DNA from: Streptococcus vestibularis
GTDB lineage: Bacteria; Bacillota; Bacilli; Lactobacillales; Streptococcaceae
Assembly (NCBI GenBank): GCA_010604095.1
Contig: JAABLG010000002.1
Span: forward strand, 129,836 to 193,835
DNA length: 64,000 nt
Reading direction: 5' to 3'
Part shown: one piece after another, positions 37,028 to 46,011 of the stretch
Position numbering within the stretch: position 1 is the stretch's first letter
Layout of the letters: each line of letters opens with the position of its first letter
Translations under genes and position numbers: made by a program
The notes under the pieces: generated by a model
The model's database searches: none
What the model was told of the DNA's origin: nothing
What the model saw: the letters and a program-made list of their open reading frames with translations, nothing else

Positions 37028-37162
37028 CTACCACGCTTGACGAAAACCTTTTACAAATTCATTAATAACGTACTTGCCATATTTTACCGGATTAAAACCA
37101 CCGGTAATTTGCTCCAAGTCGGCATCGGATAACACCTTAAATAATTGTTTTTCCTCTAACAT
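37028..37162 (-). CDS. Double-glycine-leader peptide (first in operon)
   Basis: The start at 37162 (after GAAAGGAGTTTTGCA) gives 44 aa: a textbook leader MLEEKQLFKVLSDADLEQ then ITGG (22 residues) and a short 22-aa mature part beginning FNPVKYGKYVINEF. The mature part is amphipathic and basic with a C-terminal Trp. It could be a third bacteriocin component, a small single-peptide bacteriocin or a signal. A longer frame to 37210 has no leader logic and is rejected. Confidence 0.85.
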   Translation of the reverse strand: MLEEKQLFKVLSDADLEQITGGFNPVKYGKYVINEFVKGFRQAW

Positions 37163-37242
37163 TGCAAAACTCCTTTCTAATTTAAACCATAAAGTTAGCT
37201 CTTTCATCAAGGCCTTTACAACCTTGTTTAAGCTATGAATTC

Positions 37243-37287
37243 ATTATATAAGCGAATCCAAAGAAAAAATAGTGACATAAATGTCAC
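37243..37287 (-). promoter_or_regulatory. ComR-box promoter of the three-peptide bacteriocin operon
   Basis: GTGACAT-AA-ATGTCAC (37272-37287), a 23-nt gap rich in T on the minus strand, then -10 TATAAT (37248-37243). The core matches the inverted repeat bound by the competence regulator ComR in salivarius-group streptococci. There is no -35 consensus, as expected for activator-dependent promoters. Confidence 0.85.
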
Positions 37288-37313
37288 CATCCCACTAGAA
37301 TAATGCAAGACAC

Positions 37314-37339
37314 AAAAAAACTGAGCCAATGAGCTCAGT
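37314..37339 (-). terminator. Terminator of the 71-aa membrane protein gene
   Basis: ACTGAGC/GCTCAGT stem (37320-37339), followed on the minus strand by TTTTTTTG. It insulates the downstream ComR-box promoter. Confidence 0.88.
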
Positions 37340-37367
37340 CTAAGCTTATAGAGGTAACTAGCGAAAA

Positions 37368-37583
37368 TCATCTTTCTTTGTCCTTACTAGCTAGTCTAAG
37401 TGCAAACAAAGAGACAGCCAATGAAAGAGTTGCCCAGACAAGGCTATGGTCAATAAAAGCGATGCCTTCTGTAAAACTTAAAGTAGCGTTCATCATTACA
37501 ATAAATAGCCATACAATCACAATAACAAGGGTCAACCCATTAATAAGATTTGCTTTTTGTTTATCCATATTTTTCTTCTCCAT
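37368..37583 (-). CDS. 71-aa two-TM protein, candidate immunity protein
   Basis: The start at 37583 (MEKKNMDKQKANL) has AAAGGA upstream. Two membrane helices (about 13-36 and 48-65) are followed by a charged tail ASKDKER. It has its own ComR-box promoter (37737-37781) and terminator, so it is a monocistronic competence-induced gene next to the bacteriocin operon. Size and topology resemble small bacteriocin-immunity proteins; the function is inference. The ~150-nt untranslated leader (37584-37735) contains an AGCCG/CGGCT hairpin near 37672-37688. Confidence 0.7.
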   Translation of the reverse strand: MEKKNMDKQKANLINGLTLVIVIVWLFIVMMNATLSFTEGIAFIDHSLVWATLSLAVSLFALRLASKDKER

Positions 37584-37736
37584 ATCTGGTCCTTTCAAAG
37601 CTGGTCATTCTAACCCCTAATAACTCTAAAAACAGCTGTTCTTGAGCAATTTTTTAGATAAGATTTGAAGCCGAAAGATACGGCTACTCTCTTAATTTTC
37701 TAACCTTTAGCAGTTAGCTTTACAGGGCTTGCCTCT

Positions 37737-37781
37737 ATTATAGAACCTCCTGTTTCAAAAAAATAGTGACATAAATGTCAC
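37737..37781 (-). promoter_or_regulatory. ComR-box promoter, second copy
   Basis: GTGACAT-AA-ATGTCAC (37766-37781), a 23-nt gap, TATAAT (37742-37737). Spacing and the A/T tract beside the box are the same as at 37243-37287 and 47729-47773. Confidence 0.85.
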
Positions 37782-37809
37782 CATAATCAGACATGATAAG
37801 GACCAGTCG

Positions 37810-38052
37810 CTATAAGACTTGTCCTAAAATGTGTTTACTTTTACGGTATCTCATAATAAGAAACAAAATCATCTCAAAAAGGAGGAAACTAACATAAATA
37901 CCTATAACATAAAGTAAGGTTTCCCATTTATCCGTAGTTGATTGAAAATGACCATGATGATCCACTGTGCGAATACTGATTAAAAGACAAATATCCAAAA
38001 ATAGAGCTAGAAGAATACCGTTAAACCCTATGAAAAAACGCTTTTTTACCAT
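37810..38052 (-). CDS. Small two-TM membrane protein
   Basis: The 80-aa protein has a short basic start (MVKKRFF), helices at about 8-27 and 45-67, an external loop rich in His (TVDHHGHFQSTTDKWE), and a basic C-terminus. ACAGGAGTCAGACT precedes the ATG. It lies between uvrA and the second ComR box on the same strand. No ComR box precedes it. It may be another immunity-type protein; no family recognised. Confidence 0.65.
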   Translation of the reverse strand: MVKKRFFIGFNGILLALFLDICLLISIRTVDHHGHFQSTTDKWETLLYVIGIYVSFLLFEMILFLIMRYRKSKHILGQVL

Positions 38053-38146
38053 AGTCTGACTCCTGTATGTTTTTTTCTTAACAAGAGAATAGCAAACTCA
38101 ACTTAAACCAGCCTAAAGCAAAAAAGACTCAGAGAGCCTTCTTCTT

Positions 38147-40972
38147 TTATTTCAATTTTTCTTTCAAATACTGTCCTGTGTAGCTTTCTGGAACAGCTGC
38201 TACTTCTTCGGGGGTACCTGTAGCTACGATGGTACCGCCACCAACACCACCTTCAGGACCTAAATCAATGATATGGTCTGCGGTCTTGATAACATCCAGA
38301 TTATGCTCAATCACGAGAACTGTGTTACCATCGTCCGCAAAACGCTCAAGCACCTTCAAAAGACGTGCGATGTCATCGGTATGAAGACCAGTCGTAGGTT
38401 CATCTAAAATGTAGAAAGACTTCCCAGTAGAACGCTTGTGCAACTCACTAGCCAGCTTCATACGTTGGGCTTCACCACCTGATAGGGTTGTTGCGGGTTG
38501 TCCCAAGGTCACATAGCCAAGTCCCACGTCCTTGATAGTCTGCACCTTACGAGCAATCTTAGGAATAGCCGCAAAGAAATCAACCGCATCATCAACTGTC
38601 ATATCCAGAATTTCAGCAATATTTTTTCCCTTATAACGAACCTCTAAAGTCTCAGAATTATAGCGTGTGCCATGACAAACCTCACAAGGCACATAAACAT
38701 CGGGCAAGAAATGCATCTCAATCTTGATAATACCATCACCAGAGCAGGCTTCACAACGGCCACCCTTGACATTGAAAGAGAAACGCCCCTTCTTGTAACC
38801 ACGAATCTTGGCCTCATTGGTTTGAGCAAAAAGGTCACGGATATCGTCAAAAACACCTGTATAAGTGGCTGGATTAGAACGAGGTGTACGGCCAATTGGA
38901 CTTTGGTCAATGTCAATCAAGCGCTCGATATGCTCGATGCCAGTCACGGATTTGTGTTTTCCAGGTTTCTCACTATTTCGATTCAGCTCTTGGGCAATTT
39001 TTTTCTTGAGAATACCATTAACCAAAGTCGATTTTCCTGAACCAGAGACACCTGTCACTGAGATTAATTTCCCAAGTGGGAATTTGACCGACACATTTTT
39101 AAGGTTATTTTCACTGGCACCCTTAACTTCGATAAAACGACCATTCCCTACACGGCGTTCCGTCGGTACAGGAATTGATTTAGCACCTGACAGGTATTGA
39201 CCAGTAATTGATTTTTTGTTTTTAGCCACTTCCTCTGGGGTTCCCGAGGCCATGATTTGCCCACCAAAGGCACCAGCACCAGGTCCCACGTCAATGAGCC
39301 AGTCAGCTTCACGCATGGTATCTTCATCGTGCTCTACCACAATCAAGGTATTGCCCAAGTCACGCATTTTCTTAAGACTTGAAATCAAGCGGTCATTATC
39401 ACGCTGATGAAGCCCGATAGAAGGCTCATCCAAAACATATAGGACTCCAGAAAGGTTAGAACCAATCTGTGTCGCCAAACGGATACGTTGGCTCTCACCA
39501 CCTGAGAGGGTACCAGCCATACGAGAAAGGGTCAAGTAATTAAGGCCGACATTATTTAGGAAGGTCAAACGATCCTTGATTTCCTTGATAATTGGACGGG
39601 CAATCATTCCTTCATTTTCACCCAATTCCAAGCTATCGATTTCCTCAAGATGATCTGAAATAGACAAATCAGAGATTTGACCAATATTTAGGCCATTCTC
39701 ACCACCAACACGAACCGAGAGAGCCGCTTCGTTGAGACGATAGCCATGACAAGTTGGACATGACAACTCATTCATATAACCACGCATAACATTGCGAGTG
39801 AAATCACTATTGGTCTCGTGGTAACGGCGATTGATATTGGTCACAACCCCTTCAAAAGGAATGTCAATATCACGCACCCCACCAAAATCATTAACATAAT
39901 GGAAATGGAATTCACGATCTCCAGACCCATAAAGAATCAAATCCTGCTCTTCTTTTTTCAGGTTTTCAAATGGCGTATCCATATCCACGCCAAACTGCTC
40001 CATGGCTTGCTCAAGCATGGCTGGATAGTAGTTGGATGAAATCGGATTCCAAGGTGCTAGTGCACCCTCACGCAAGGTCTTACTAGCATCAGGAACGACC
40101 AAATCCATATCAACTTCCAGTTTATTACCTAAACCATCACAGGTCGGACAAGAGCCAAATGGCGCATTAAATGAAAAGAGACGAGGCTCCAACTCAGGAA
40201 CTGTAAAGCCACAAACCGGACAAGAATAATGCTCTGAGTAGAGCAATTCGTTATCATCCATAGTGTCCACAATCAAGTAGCCATCCGCTAATCGCAGCGC
40301 TGCTTCTACTGAATCAAAGAGTCGGCTACGGATACCATCCTTATTCACCAAGCGGTCTACAACCACCTCGATGTTGTGCATCTTAGACTTAGATAATTCA
40401 GGGACTTCCGTCACGTCATATATCTCACCGTCCACACGAACACGAACATACCCATCCTTTTGCACGCGCTCAAAAATAGACTTGTGTTGCCCCTTTCGGC
40501 GACGAACAATCGGCGCCAAAATCTGCATACGTGTCCGTTCAGGAAGGGCTAAAACCTCATCTACAATCTGTTCCACAGAGGATGACTGAATAGCTCCGTG
40601 TCCATTAGGACAATAGGGAACACCCACACGAGCATAAAGAAGACGAAGATAATCATTAATCTCCGTTGCTGTCCCTACAGTTGATCGAGGGTTCTTACTC
40701 GTTGTTTTCTGGTCAATGGAGATGGCAGGACTAAGACCGTCAATCGAATCCACATCAGGTTTCTCCATATTTCCCAAAAACTGACGGGCATAAGCTGAAA
40801 GACTCTCCACATAACGGCGTTGACCCTCTGCATAAATGGTATCAAAAGCCAAAGAAGACTTACCAGACCCCGACAACCCCGTTACGACGACGAGCTTGTC
40901 ACGAGGAATCTCCACATCAATATTTTTTAAATTGTGAGCTCTTGCTCCATGAATCACTAACTTATCTTGCAT
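38147..40972 (-). CDS. uvrA: Excinuclease ABC subunit A
   Basis: The 941-aa damage-recognition ATPase of nucleotide excision repair has two ABC modules (first Walker [15 protein letters not shown] at 32; second [11 protein letters not shown]), two LSGGE-Q-R signatures and CxxC zinc fingers ([19 protein letters not shown]...[12 protein letters not shown]...CEVC). ATG 40972 is taken because homologues start [15 protein letters not shown]; the TTG 9 bp upstream is unlikely. A 13-codon ORF with a better ribosome site overlaps the start (40962-41003). Confidence 0.97.
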   Translation of the reverse strand: MQDKLVIHGARAHNLKNIDVEIPRDKLVVVTGLSGSGKSSLAFDTIYAEGQRRYVESLSAYARQFLGNMEKPDVDSIDGLSPAISIDQKTTSKNPRSTVGTATEINDYLRLLYARVGVPYCPNGHGAIQSSSVEQIVDEVLALPERTRMQILAPIVRRRKGQHKSIFERVQKDGYVRVRVDGEIYDVTEVPELSKSKMHNIEVVVDRLVNKDGIRSRLFDSVEAALRLADGYLIVDTMDDNELLYSEHYSCPVCGFTVPELEPRLFSFNAPFGSCPTCDGLGNKLEVDMDLVVPDASKTLREGALAPWNPISSNYYPAMLEQAMEQFGVDMDTPFENLKKEEQDLILYGSGDREFHFHYVNDFGGVRDIDIPFEGVVTNINRRYHETNSDFTRNVMRGYMNELSCPTCHGYRLNEAALSVRVGGENGLNIGQISDLSISDHLEEIDSLELGENEGMIARPIIKEIKDRLTFLNNVGLNYLTLSRMAGTLSGGESQRIRLATQIGSNLSGVLYVLDEPSIGLHQRDNDRLISSLKKMRDLGNTLIVVEHDEDTMREADWLIDVGPGAGAFGGQIMASGTPEEVAKNKKSITGQYLSGAKSIPVPTERRVGNGRFIEVKGASENNLKNVSVKFPLGKLISVTGVSGSGKSTLVNGILKKKIAQELNRNSEKPGKHKSVTGIEHIERLIDIDQSPIGRTPRSNPATYTGVFDDIRDLFAQTNEAKIRGYKKGRFSFNVKGGRCEACSGDGIIKIEMHFLPDVYVPCEVCHGTRYNSETLEVRYKGKNIAEILDMTVDDAVDFFAAIPKIARKVQTIKDVGLGYVTLGQPATTLSGGEAQRMKLASELHKRSTGKSFYILDEPTTGLHTDDIARLLKVLERFADDGNTVLVIEHNLDVIKTADHIIDLGPEGGVGGGTIVATGTPEEVAAVPESYTGQYLKEKLK

Positions 40973-41003
40973 ATTTTTCAAGAGGCCCCAGCCCTAAAGC
41001 CAC
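40962..41003 (-). CDS. Possible 13-codon leader ORF overlapping the uvrA start
   Basis: From GTG at 41003 it would encode [13 protein letters not shown], with AAAGGAG five nt upstream and TAA within uvrA codon 3. Since uvrA itself has no good Shine-Dalgarno, ribosomes finishing this ORF could re-initiate at uvrA. Confidence 0.35.
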   Translation of the reverse strand: MALGLGPLEKYAR

Positions 41004-41275
41004 TGCCACTCCTTTCTACAGACGGATGGAAACGCCATCCCGACTTTCTCTCATATTATAACAAAATTTCAATTTATCCAGCCCAAAAATGTTTCAAATG
41101 TAGTATAATGGTTGAGTATGTAAAATAGGCAAAGAACATCGTCTCTAGGCCTCAATTGACATCACTAAAAAGCTAAGTGCTGCTGATTTATCTGACTTTT
41201 TCTGGTCCAAGAACGGACAAGACATTTTGAGATAAACATGCCAACACTTAACGAATGACAAAGGAGGGGTTCCCA
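41004..41275. other. uvrA-corA intergenic region with a long corA leader
   Basis: There is no gene here. On the plus strand a TATAAT at 41104-41109 has no good -35. If used, it leaves a ~160-nt corA leader with a GTCC/GGAC hairpin near 41202-41215. I do not see a recognisable Mg2+ riboswitch, but the length would allow regulation. Confidence 0.4.
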
Positions 41276-42220
41276 TTGAAACAAATGTTCTTATCCACTG
41301 GAAAAGAATTCAAAGAAATTGAGACATTCGAGCCGGGTGCTTGGATTCATTTGGTAAACCCTTCTCAGGAAGAGGCCATGAAGGTCGCTGAACGTTTTGA
41401 CATTGATATCCAAGACCTCCGCGCCCCTCTAGACGTGGAAGAAACATCACGTATTGATGTCGAAGACGACTATACCTTGATTCTGGTCGACGTTCCAACC
41501 CAAGAAGAGCGTAATAACAAAAGCTACTACGTCACCATTCCCTTGGGTATCATCGTTACGGATGAAGTTGTTGTTACCACCTGTCTCGAGGATATCAGTC
41601 TCATGGATAATTTCCTCAATCACCGTGTGCGCAACTTCTACACCTTCATGAAGACACGCTTCGTCTTTCAGATTCTTTACCGCAATGCCCAACTTTACCT
41701 AACTGCCCTACGTTCTATCGACCGTCAGAGCGATAAATTGGAAGCTCAATTGGAAAATGCGACAAAGAACGAGCATCTGATTGACATGATGGAATTGGAA
41801 AAATCCATTGTCTATCTAAAAGCCTCACTTAAGATGAATGAACGAATTGTCAAAAAGCTAACAGGTAACGCCTCTAGCTTGAAAAAATACATCGAAGACG
41901 AAGACCTCTTGGAAGACACCTTGGTCGAAACCCAACAGGCCATTGAGATGGCAGGCATCTATGAAAATGTCTTGAACGCCATGGCTGAAACGTCTGCCTC
42001 TATCATCGGTAATAACCAGAACACTATCATGAAAACACTGGCTCTTATGACTATGGCTCTGGACATCCCAACCGTTATCTTCTCCGCTTACGGTATGAAC
42101 TTTAAAAACAATTCTATGCCCCTAAACGATTTAGATAACGCCTTTTGGGTCATCTTCTTCATGGCAGCCCTCGGGTCATCCTGCGTTGTTATCTACTTTA
42201 TCAGGAAAAAATGGTTCTAA
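41276..42220 (+). CDS. corA: CorA-family magnesium transporter
   Basis: The start is taken as TTG at 41276: AAAGGAGG sits 8 nt before it and the product MKQMFLSTGKEFKEI then begins like pneumococcal CorA; the ATG at 41255 lies before that ribosome site. The 314-aa protein has a long cytoplasmic helical N-domain, two C-terminal membrane helices and the pore signature YGMNF between them. It moves Mg2+ (or Co2+/Ni2+) down the membrane potential. Confidence 0.93.
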   Translation: MKQMFLSTGKEFKEIETFEPGAWIHLVNPSQEEAMKVAERFDIDIQDLRAPLDVEETSRIDVEDDYTLILVDVPTQEERNNKSYYVTIPLGIIVTDEVVVTTCLEDISLMDNFLNHRVRNFYTFMKTRFVFQILYRNAQLYLTALRSIDRQSDKLEAQLENATKNEHLIDMMELEKSIVYLKASLKMNERIVKKLTGNASSLKKYIEDEDLLEDTLVETQQAIEMAGIYENVLNAMAETSASIIGNNQNTIMKTLALMTMALDIPTVIFSAYGMNFKNNSMPLNDLDNAFWVIFFMAALGSSCVVIYFIRKKWF

Positions 42221-42289
42221 CATAGAACCTCTTCTTTTCCCTAAACTGCTAAACTAAAAAATTAATACTATTTATCGAAAGGTCATCTC

Positions 42290-42961
42290 ATGGACATCCA
42301 AAAACTCACCAAGAAAAACCAAGAATTCATCCACATCGCAACCAATCAGCTTATCAAAGACGGTAAGTCAGACCAAGAAATCAAAGACATCCTTGGCAAT
42401 GTCATTCCTGAACTCCTTGAAAATCAGAAAAAAGGAATCACAGGACGCAGTCTCCTTGGTGCTCCAACGGTCTGGGCAGCTAGTTTCTCTCCTGAAAAAC
42501 ATCCACAACCTAACTCAGACAAGACCAGCAAAGAAGTCCCAGAAACAGACAAAACACCTTGGAAGATGTGGCTTGATACCTCACTTTTCCTTCTCGCCAT
42601 TGTTGCCATCATGAATGCAGTCTTTGGTTTTTCTGGTACGCAAACAAGCTACGGCCTCACAACTCTTCTATCCGTATCATTCATTGGTGGTCTTGCTATG
42701 TATACCCCTTACCACTATATTTACCGCCACAGTAACAAACCAAAAGAAGAACGTCCAAAATGGTGGTTCAGCATGACCATCATCACACTTTCTTTCATCG
42801 CATGGTTTGCTCTCTTCAGCCTTACGGCACTTCTTCCTAGCTATCTCAATCCAGGACTGTCACCAATTGTCGTTCTCATCATTGGTATTGTCGCGGGTGT
42901 TGCTAAATATTTCTTCAAACGTCGCTACAACGTACAAAGCACTTACGCACCTGCATCTTAA
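42290..42961 (+). CDS. DUF1129-type membrane protein
   Basis: The 223-aa protein has a soluble helical N-terminus (MDIQKLTKKNQEFIHIATNQL, about 1-55) followed by a Pro/Lys linker and four membrane segments (about 95-215). The pattern matches DUF1129 proteins, which commonly follow corA in streptococci. Function unknown. Its start is 69 bp after corA; AAAGGTCATCTC precedes the ATG. Confidence 0.82.
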   Translation: MDIQKLTKKNQEFIHIATNQLIKDGKSDQEIKDILGNVIPELLENQKKGITGRSLLGAPTVWAASFSPEKHPQPNSDKTSKEVPETDKTPWKMWLDTSLFLLAIVAIMNAVFGFSGTQTSYGLTTLLSVSFIGGLAMYTPYHYIYRHSNKPKEERPKWWFSMTIITLSFIAWFALFSLTALLPSYLNPGLSPIVVLIIGIVAGVAKYFFKRRYNVQSTYAPAS

Positions 42962-42972
42962 GCAGTATTTAA

Positions 42973-42995
42973 GCACCCTGAGGGGTGTCTTTTTG
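42973..42995 (+). terminator. Terminator after the DUF1129 gene
   Basis: GCACCC-TGAG-GGGTGT followed by CTTTTTG. Confidence 0.85.
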
Positions 42996-43072
42996 TACCA
43001 GAAATCTTGACACAGTTGGCTCTTCTATACTAAAATATTAAAGCTAACAAACAAAAGAAAGAACCCCAATAA

Positions 43073-43957
43073 ATGCGTATCAAATTCCCCCTACTTATCA
43101 TCGCTTGTTGCCTATTACTGATGGCTTGCAGCCACAAGCATAAGACTACTCTAAAAAACTATCAAGCTTACTATAGCTTCAATAACGTAACTACTTCATC
43201 TCAGGAAAAGCAACTAGCCAAAGACTTAAGAAGCAAAGGTATTCCCACAAAAAACTGGGATACTCTAGAACCTTATATCAGCCACTACAACCAGGAAAAC
43301 ACAGGCATTCAACCAGTTGTCAAAAAATGGACGCAAAGTAAAATTGGCAAGGATAAGAATCAGTTTGTCACCTCCCTAGATGAGAAAATAGTTGAAGATA
43401 ATAAGTCTCACTTCACCGATGACTTAAACTACCGACAAGCATCCTTTCTTCTCCTCCATAGCCTCCTGACTAGCTCAAGCGATCTTACTAAACGAGATCT
43501 CCCCCTGCAAAATGAGTACCTGAATTTAAAATCTCACCACAAGGAGTTAACTGCCAAGGACCAAGCCCTCTATAGTCTCCTATTTGGGGATAACCCCAAC
43601 TACCAATCTACAGATGAACTCCTCAAAGCCTGGAAAAAAGCTGGACTCAAGTTTCCAGAAAAAGTTAAACTCCTATCAGTCTTTCAAAATAGCTCCGATA
43701 ATGTTAGCAATATCTATACTGCTATAGCTTATGAGAAAGACGGTAGCGTTTATGTCTTTGAAAAACAAGATCCCACACTTCCTTACCGCTGGAGTCGCTT
43801 CAACACCTGGGCAGACATCAAAACACACTGGTTGTCTAACCGTTTCAAGGTCTTCAAAGATAACCTTGATATCCTCGTTAACGACCAGAAATTCGATGAT
43901 TTCTTAAAAGACTCTATCCTCATACCCAAAAACAACCAACTAGCTTTTCAAGAGTAA
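43073..43957 (+). CDS. Uncharacterised lipoprotein
   Basis: The 294-aa protein starts with a lipoprotein signal (MRIKFPLLIIACCLLLMAC, lipobox LMAC, Cys19). The rest is soluble and helical with conserved-looking stretches TKNWDTLEPYISHYN, LYSLLFGDNPNYQSTDELL and YRWSRFNTWADIKTHW. It is monocistronic with AAAGAAAGAACCCC upstream and its own terminator overlapping the end of the frame. I do not recognise the family. Confidence 0.8.
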   Translation: MRIKFPLLIIACCLLLMACSHKHKTTLKNYQAYYSFNNVTTSSQEKQLAKDLRSKGIPTKNWDTLEPYISHYNQENTGIQPVVKKWTQSKIGKDKNQFVTSLDEKIVEDNKSHFTDDLNYRQASFLLLHSLLTSSSDLTKRDLPLQNEYLNLKSHHKELTAKDQALYSLLFGDNPNYQSTDELLKAWKKAGLKFPEKVKLLSVFQNSSDNVSNIYTAIAYEKDGSVYVFEKQDPTLPYRWSRFNTWADIKTHWLSNRFKVFKDNLDILVNDQKFDDFLKDSILIPKNNQLAFQE

Positions 43958-43979
43958 TTGAAAAGACCAGTTGGTTTTT
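43934..43979 (+). terminator. Terminator overlapping the lipoprotein stop
   Basis: A long stem CCAACTAG-CTTTTCAA / TTGAAAAGACCAGTTGG (one bulge) followed by TTTTTC. Confidence 0.88.
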
Positions 43980-44086
43980 CTTTATTTCCATACAGCTAAG
44001 AAGGCTTAAAAATTGAATAAAATGAAACTTTTCGAGCCATAACATCTCGAAATCATGAGGTGATTACCTAAATTCAGCCATAAAAA

Positions 44087-44108
44087 AATGCTCTCAAGCG
44101 AGAGCATT
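44087..44108 (-). terminator. Terminator of the rpsF-ssb-rpsR operon
   Basis: AATGCTCTC/GAGAGCATT with a 4-nt loop followed on the minus strand by TTTTTTT. Confidence 0.93.
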
Positions 44109-44112
44109 ATGT

Positions 44113-44352
44113 TTAGTCTTCGTTTACGAAAGGCATAAGTGCCATAACACGAGCGCGTTTAATCGCTGTTGTTACTTTACGTTGGTTTTTAGCTGAAGTT
44201 CCTGTTACACGACGTGGAAGAATTTTACCACGTTCTGAAACGAAACGGCTAAGAAGCTCAGTATCTTTGTAATCAACATATTCGATTTTGTTAGCTGCGA
44301 TGTAATCAACTTTTTTACGGCGTTTGAATCCGCCACGACGTTGTTGAGCCAT
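44113..44352 (-). CDS. rpsR: Ribosomal protein bS18
   Basis: The 79-aa basic protein ends the S6-SSB-S18 operon. It has the S18 signature [27 protein letters not shown] and [13 protein letters not shown]. Normal length. 41 bp separate it from ssb, with AAAGGAGAAATAAAC as ribosome site. Confidence 0.98.
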   Translation of the reverse strand: MAQQRRGGFKRRKKVDYIAANKIEYVDYKDTELLSRFVSERGKILPRRVTGTSAKNQRKVTTAIKRARVMALMPFVNED

Positions 44353-44393
44353 GTTTATTTCTCCTTTATATATTTAATTCGTTTTGTCCATCC

Positions 44394-44912
44394 TTAGAAT
44401 GGAAGATCGTCATCTGAAATATCCATAGGATTTGAGTTTCCAAATGGACTTTCATCACGACCGAAGTTTGGTGTAGATTGTGCAGGTTGTGATCCACCAA
44501 ATGAACCACCAGCTGAAGCTTCACCACCGAATGAGTTTGAATTATCAAACCCTCCAGCGTTGTATGAACCACCACTGTGACCTTCACGTGTCGCACGGCT
44601 TTCCAACATTTGGAAATTGTCAGCGACTACTTCTGTTACGTAAACACGTTGACCTTGTTGATTTTCATAGTTACGAGTCTGAATACGACCTGTAATGCCA
44701 ATCAATGCGCCTTTCTTAGCCCAGTTAGCCAAATTTTCAGCTTGCTGGCGCCAGATAACACAGTTAATAAAGTCTGTTTCACGTTCACCATTAGCACCCT
44801 TGAAGTTACGGTTAACTGCAAGGCTAAAAGTTGCTACTGCAACATTACTTGGTGTATAACGAAGTTCCGCATCACGGGTCATGCGACCAACGAGTACGAC
44901 ATTATTAATCAT
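44394..44912 (-). CDS. ssb: Single-stranded DNA-binding protein
   Basis: The 172-aa protein has an OB-fold ([23 protein letters not shown] ... [17 protein letters not shown] ... [21 protein letters not shown]), a Gly/Ser/Asn-rich linker and the acidic C-terminal tip [10 protein letters not shown] that recruits partners. It is the main replication SSB, judged by operon position between rpsF and rpsR. Confidence 0.97.
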   Translation of the reverse strand: MINNVVLVGRMTRDAELRYTPSNVAVATFSLAVNRNFKGANGERETDFINCVIWRQQAENLANWAKKGALIGITGRIQTRNYENQQGQRVYVTEVVADNFQMLESRATREGHSGGSYNAGGFDNSNSFGGEASAGGSFGGSQPAQSTPNFGRDESPFGNSNPMDISDDDLPF

Positions 44913-44933
44913 AATCTACCTTCATCTACCTTC

Positions 44934-45224
44934 TTAAGCGTCAAGTTTAACGATCATGTGACGAAGAATGTCACCGTTGATTTTTGAAAGACGGTCAAAC
45001 TCATTAAGAGCAAAATCGTTATCAGATTCAACGTTAACAACGTGGTAAAGTCCTTCACGGAAATCTTGGATTTCGTATGCAAGACGACGTTTTTCCCAAT
45101 CTTTTGATTCAACAACAGTTGCACCGTTGTCAGTCAAGATAGAATCGAAACGTGCTACCAAAGCGTTTTTAGCTTCTTCTTCAATGTTTGGACGAATGAT
45201 ATAAAGAATTTCGTATTTAGCCAT
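44934..45224 (-). CDS. rpsF: Ribosomal protein bS6
   Basis: Start ATG 45224 ([19 protein letters not shown]) gives the standard 96 aa. GAGGAGGAAAATATCA precedes it; a longer frame to 45311 is only leader sequence. Signatures: [19 protein letters not shown] and [18 protein letters not shown]. Confidence 0.97.
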   Translation of the reverse strand: MAKYEILYIIRPNIEEEAKNALVARFDSILTDNGATVVESKDWEKRRLAYEIQDFREGLYHVVNVESDNDFALNEFDRLSKINGDILRHMIVKLDA

Positions 45225-45330
45225 TGATATTTTCCTCCTCTTTTGGTCTAATGACTCATGGTCTTTCGCCACGAGTAAGTGAGGTGCACTCACAGGATAT
45301 AATTCTACCAAAGATTAAAGGATAATGCAA
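45225..45330 (-). promoter_or_regulatory. rpsF operon promoter and structured leader
   Basis: On the minus strand, -35 TTGCAT (45330-45325), 17 nt, -10 TAGAAT (45307-45302). The ~75-nt leader has GTGAG/CTCAC and CTCGTGG/CCATGAG stems. In many bacteria this leader binds S6:S18 for autoregulation. I can see structure but cannot confirm the S6:S18 motif by eye. Confidence 0.65.
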
Positions 45331-45486
45331 GGAAAAAAGAGTAAGTAGTATGTGTCCTTTTTTGGGAGAAACTAAAATCACCAAGAGAGTAGGAACACAG
45401 CCCCCTTACCTTTCTATCGTATGGCACCTCAAATAACGTTAAAAACTTCCAACAAGCGTCATAAAAAACTGAAATGAGAGCTAACA
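45331..45486. other. Intergenic, no convincing gene
   Basis: Between the rpsF promoter and the terminator of the mini-ORF array. A minus-strand frame reaching 45496 has no ribosome site and overlaps both the terminator and the rpsF promoter; I see nothing functional. Confidence 0.5.
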
Positions 45487-45522
45487 AAAAGCTCATCCTT
45501 ACACGCTAGAATGAGCTTTTTA
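45487..45522. terminator. Terminator of the mini-ORF array
   Basis: AAAAAGCTCAT (45487-45497) pairs with ATGAGCTTTTT (45512-45522), with a 14-nt loop and T-tracts on both strands. It lies about 70 nt past the last mini-ORF. Confidence 0.85.
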
Positions 45523-45591
45523 AGAATCTTCTATTGTCATCAGACTATTCCTTTTAGAATTTTTGTAAAAATATTTTTTCATAAGGAGGTG

Positions 45592-45627
45592 TCACTGTGT
45601 GTCACCATTTTTCAATCTAGCAATCAT
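45592..45627 (-). CDS. Mini-ORF 6 of KNGD array (11 aa)
   Basis: MIARLKNGDTQ, with TGGAGGTAATCT before its ATG. It is the most divergent copy: RL replaces RY but KNGD is kept, followed by TQ. Last unit before the terminator. Confidence 0.7.
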   Translation of the reverse strand: MIARLKNGDTQ

Positions 45628-45702
45628 AGATTACCTCCATTAACTTAAAAAAGAATTGTAACTAAGTCACGATTTTCTATTACATTGGTATCACTCCTTA
45701 AG

Positions 45703-45762
45703 CTATTTTGTGCAATAACCTGAAGAGTCTCCATTTTTATAACGTCCTAGATTCATCATCAT
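45703..45762 (-). CDS. Mini-ORF 5 of RYKNGD array (19 aa)
   Basis: MMMNLGRYKNGDSSGYCTK, preceded by AGAGGTGATTGCT. The core is followed by a seven-residue tail read from the next unit's 5' block, including the only cysteine of the family. Confidence 0.78.
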   Translation of the reverse strand: MMMNLGRYKNGDSSGYCTK

Positions 45763-45823
45763 AGCAATCACCTCTGATTCTTATCATCTGGGACCCATCT
45801 TCCTATTGACCACTCAATGAGAC

Positions 45824-45868
45824 TTATTTATCGCCGTTCTTATAACGACTCACATCAAACATCAACAT
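45824..45868 (-). CDS. Mini-ORF 4 of RYKNGD array (14 aa)
   Basis: MLMFDVSRYKNGDK, preceded by CGAGGTGACGCTT. The N-terminus differs from the other units, but the core is identical and written with different codons (CGT TAT AAG AAC GGC GAT), so the peptide rather than the DNA seems conserved. Confidence 0.8.
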   Translation of the reverse strand: MLMFDVSRYKNGDK

Positions 45869-45972
45869 AAGCGTCACCTCGGTACTTTGTAACAAGATTT
45901 AAGTATTAAATGCTTCCGATAAATTATTCTACTCGCATGGATATCACTTCTTAAGCCATCTTAAACAACAAC

Positions 45973-46011
45973 TTAAGTATCTCCATTTTTATATCTACTA
46001 ACATTTCTCAT
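45973..46011 (-). CDS. Mini-ORF 3 of RYKNGD array (12 aa)
   Basis: MRNVSRYKNGDT, preceded by GTGAGGTAAAGCTC. Core codons AGA TAT AAA AAT GGA GAT. Confidence 0.8.
   Translation of the reverse strand: MRNVSRYKNGDT

Noticed and set aside
45305..45496. 63-codon frame on the minus strand downstream of the mini-ORF array
   Set aside because: It begins inside the array terminator, has no ribosome site, and its end overlaps the -10 of the rpsF promoter.
45581..45610. GTGTCACTGTGTGTCAC near the end of the mini-ORF array as a fourth ComR box
   Set aside because: The half-sites do not form the GTGACAT-N2-ATGTCAC repeat and no TATAAT lies at 23 nt.
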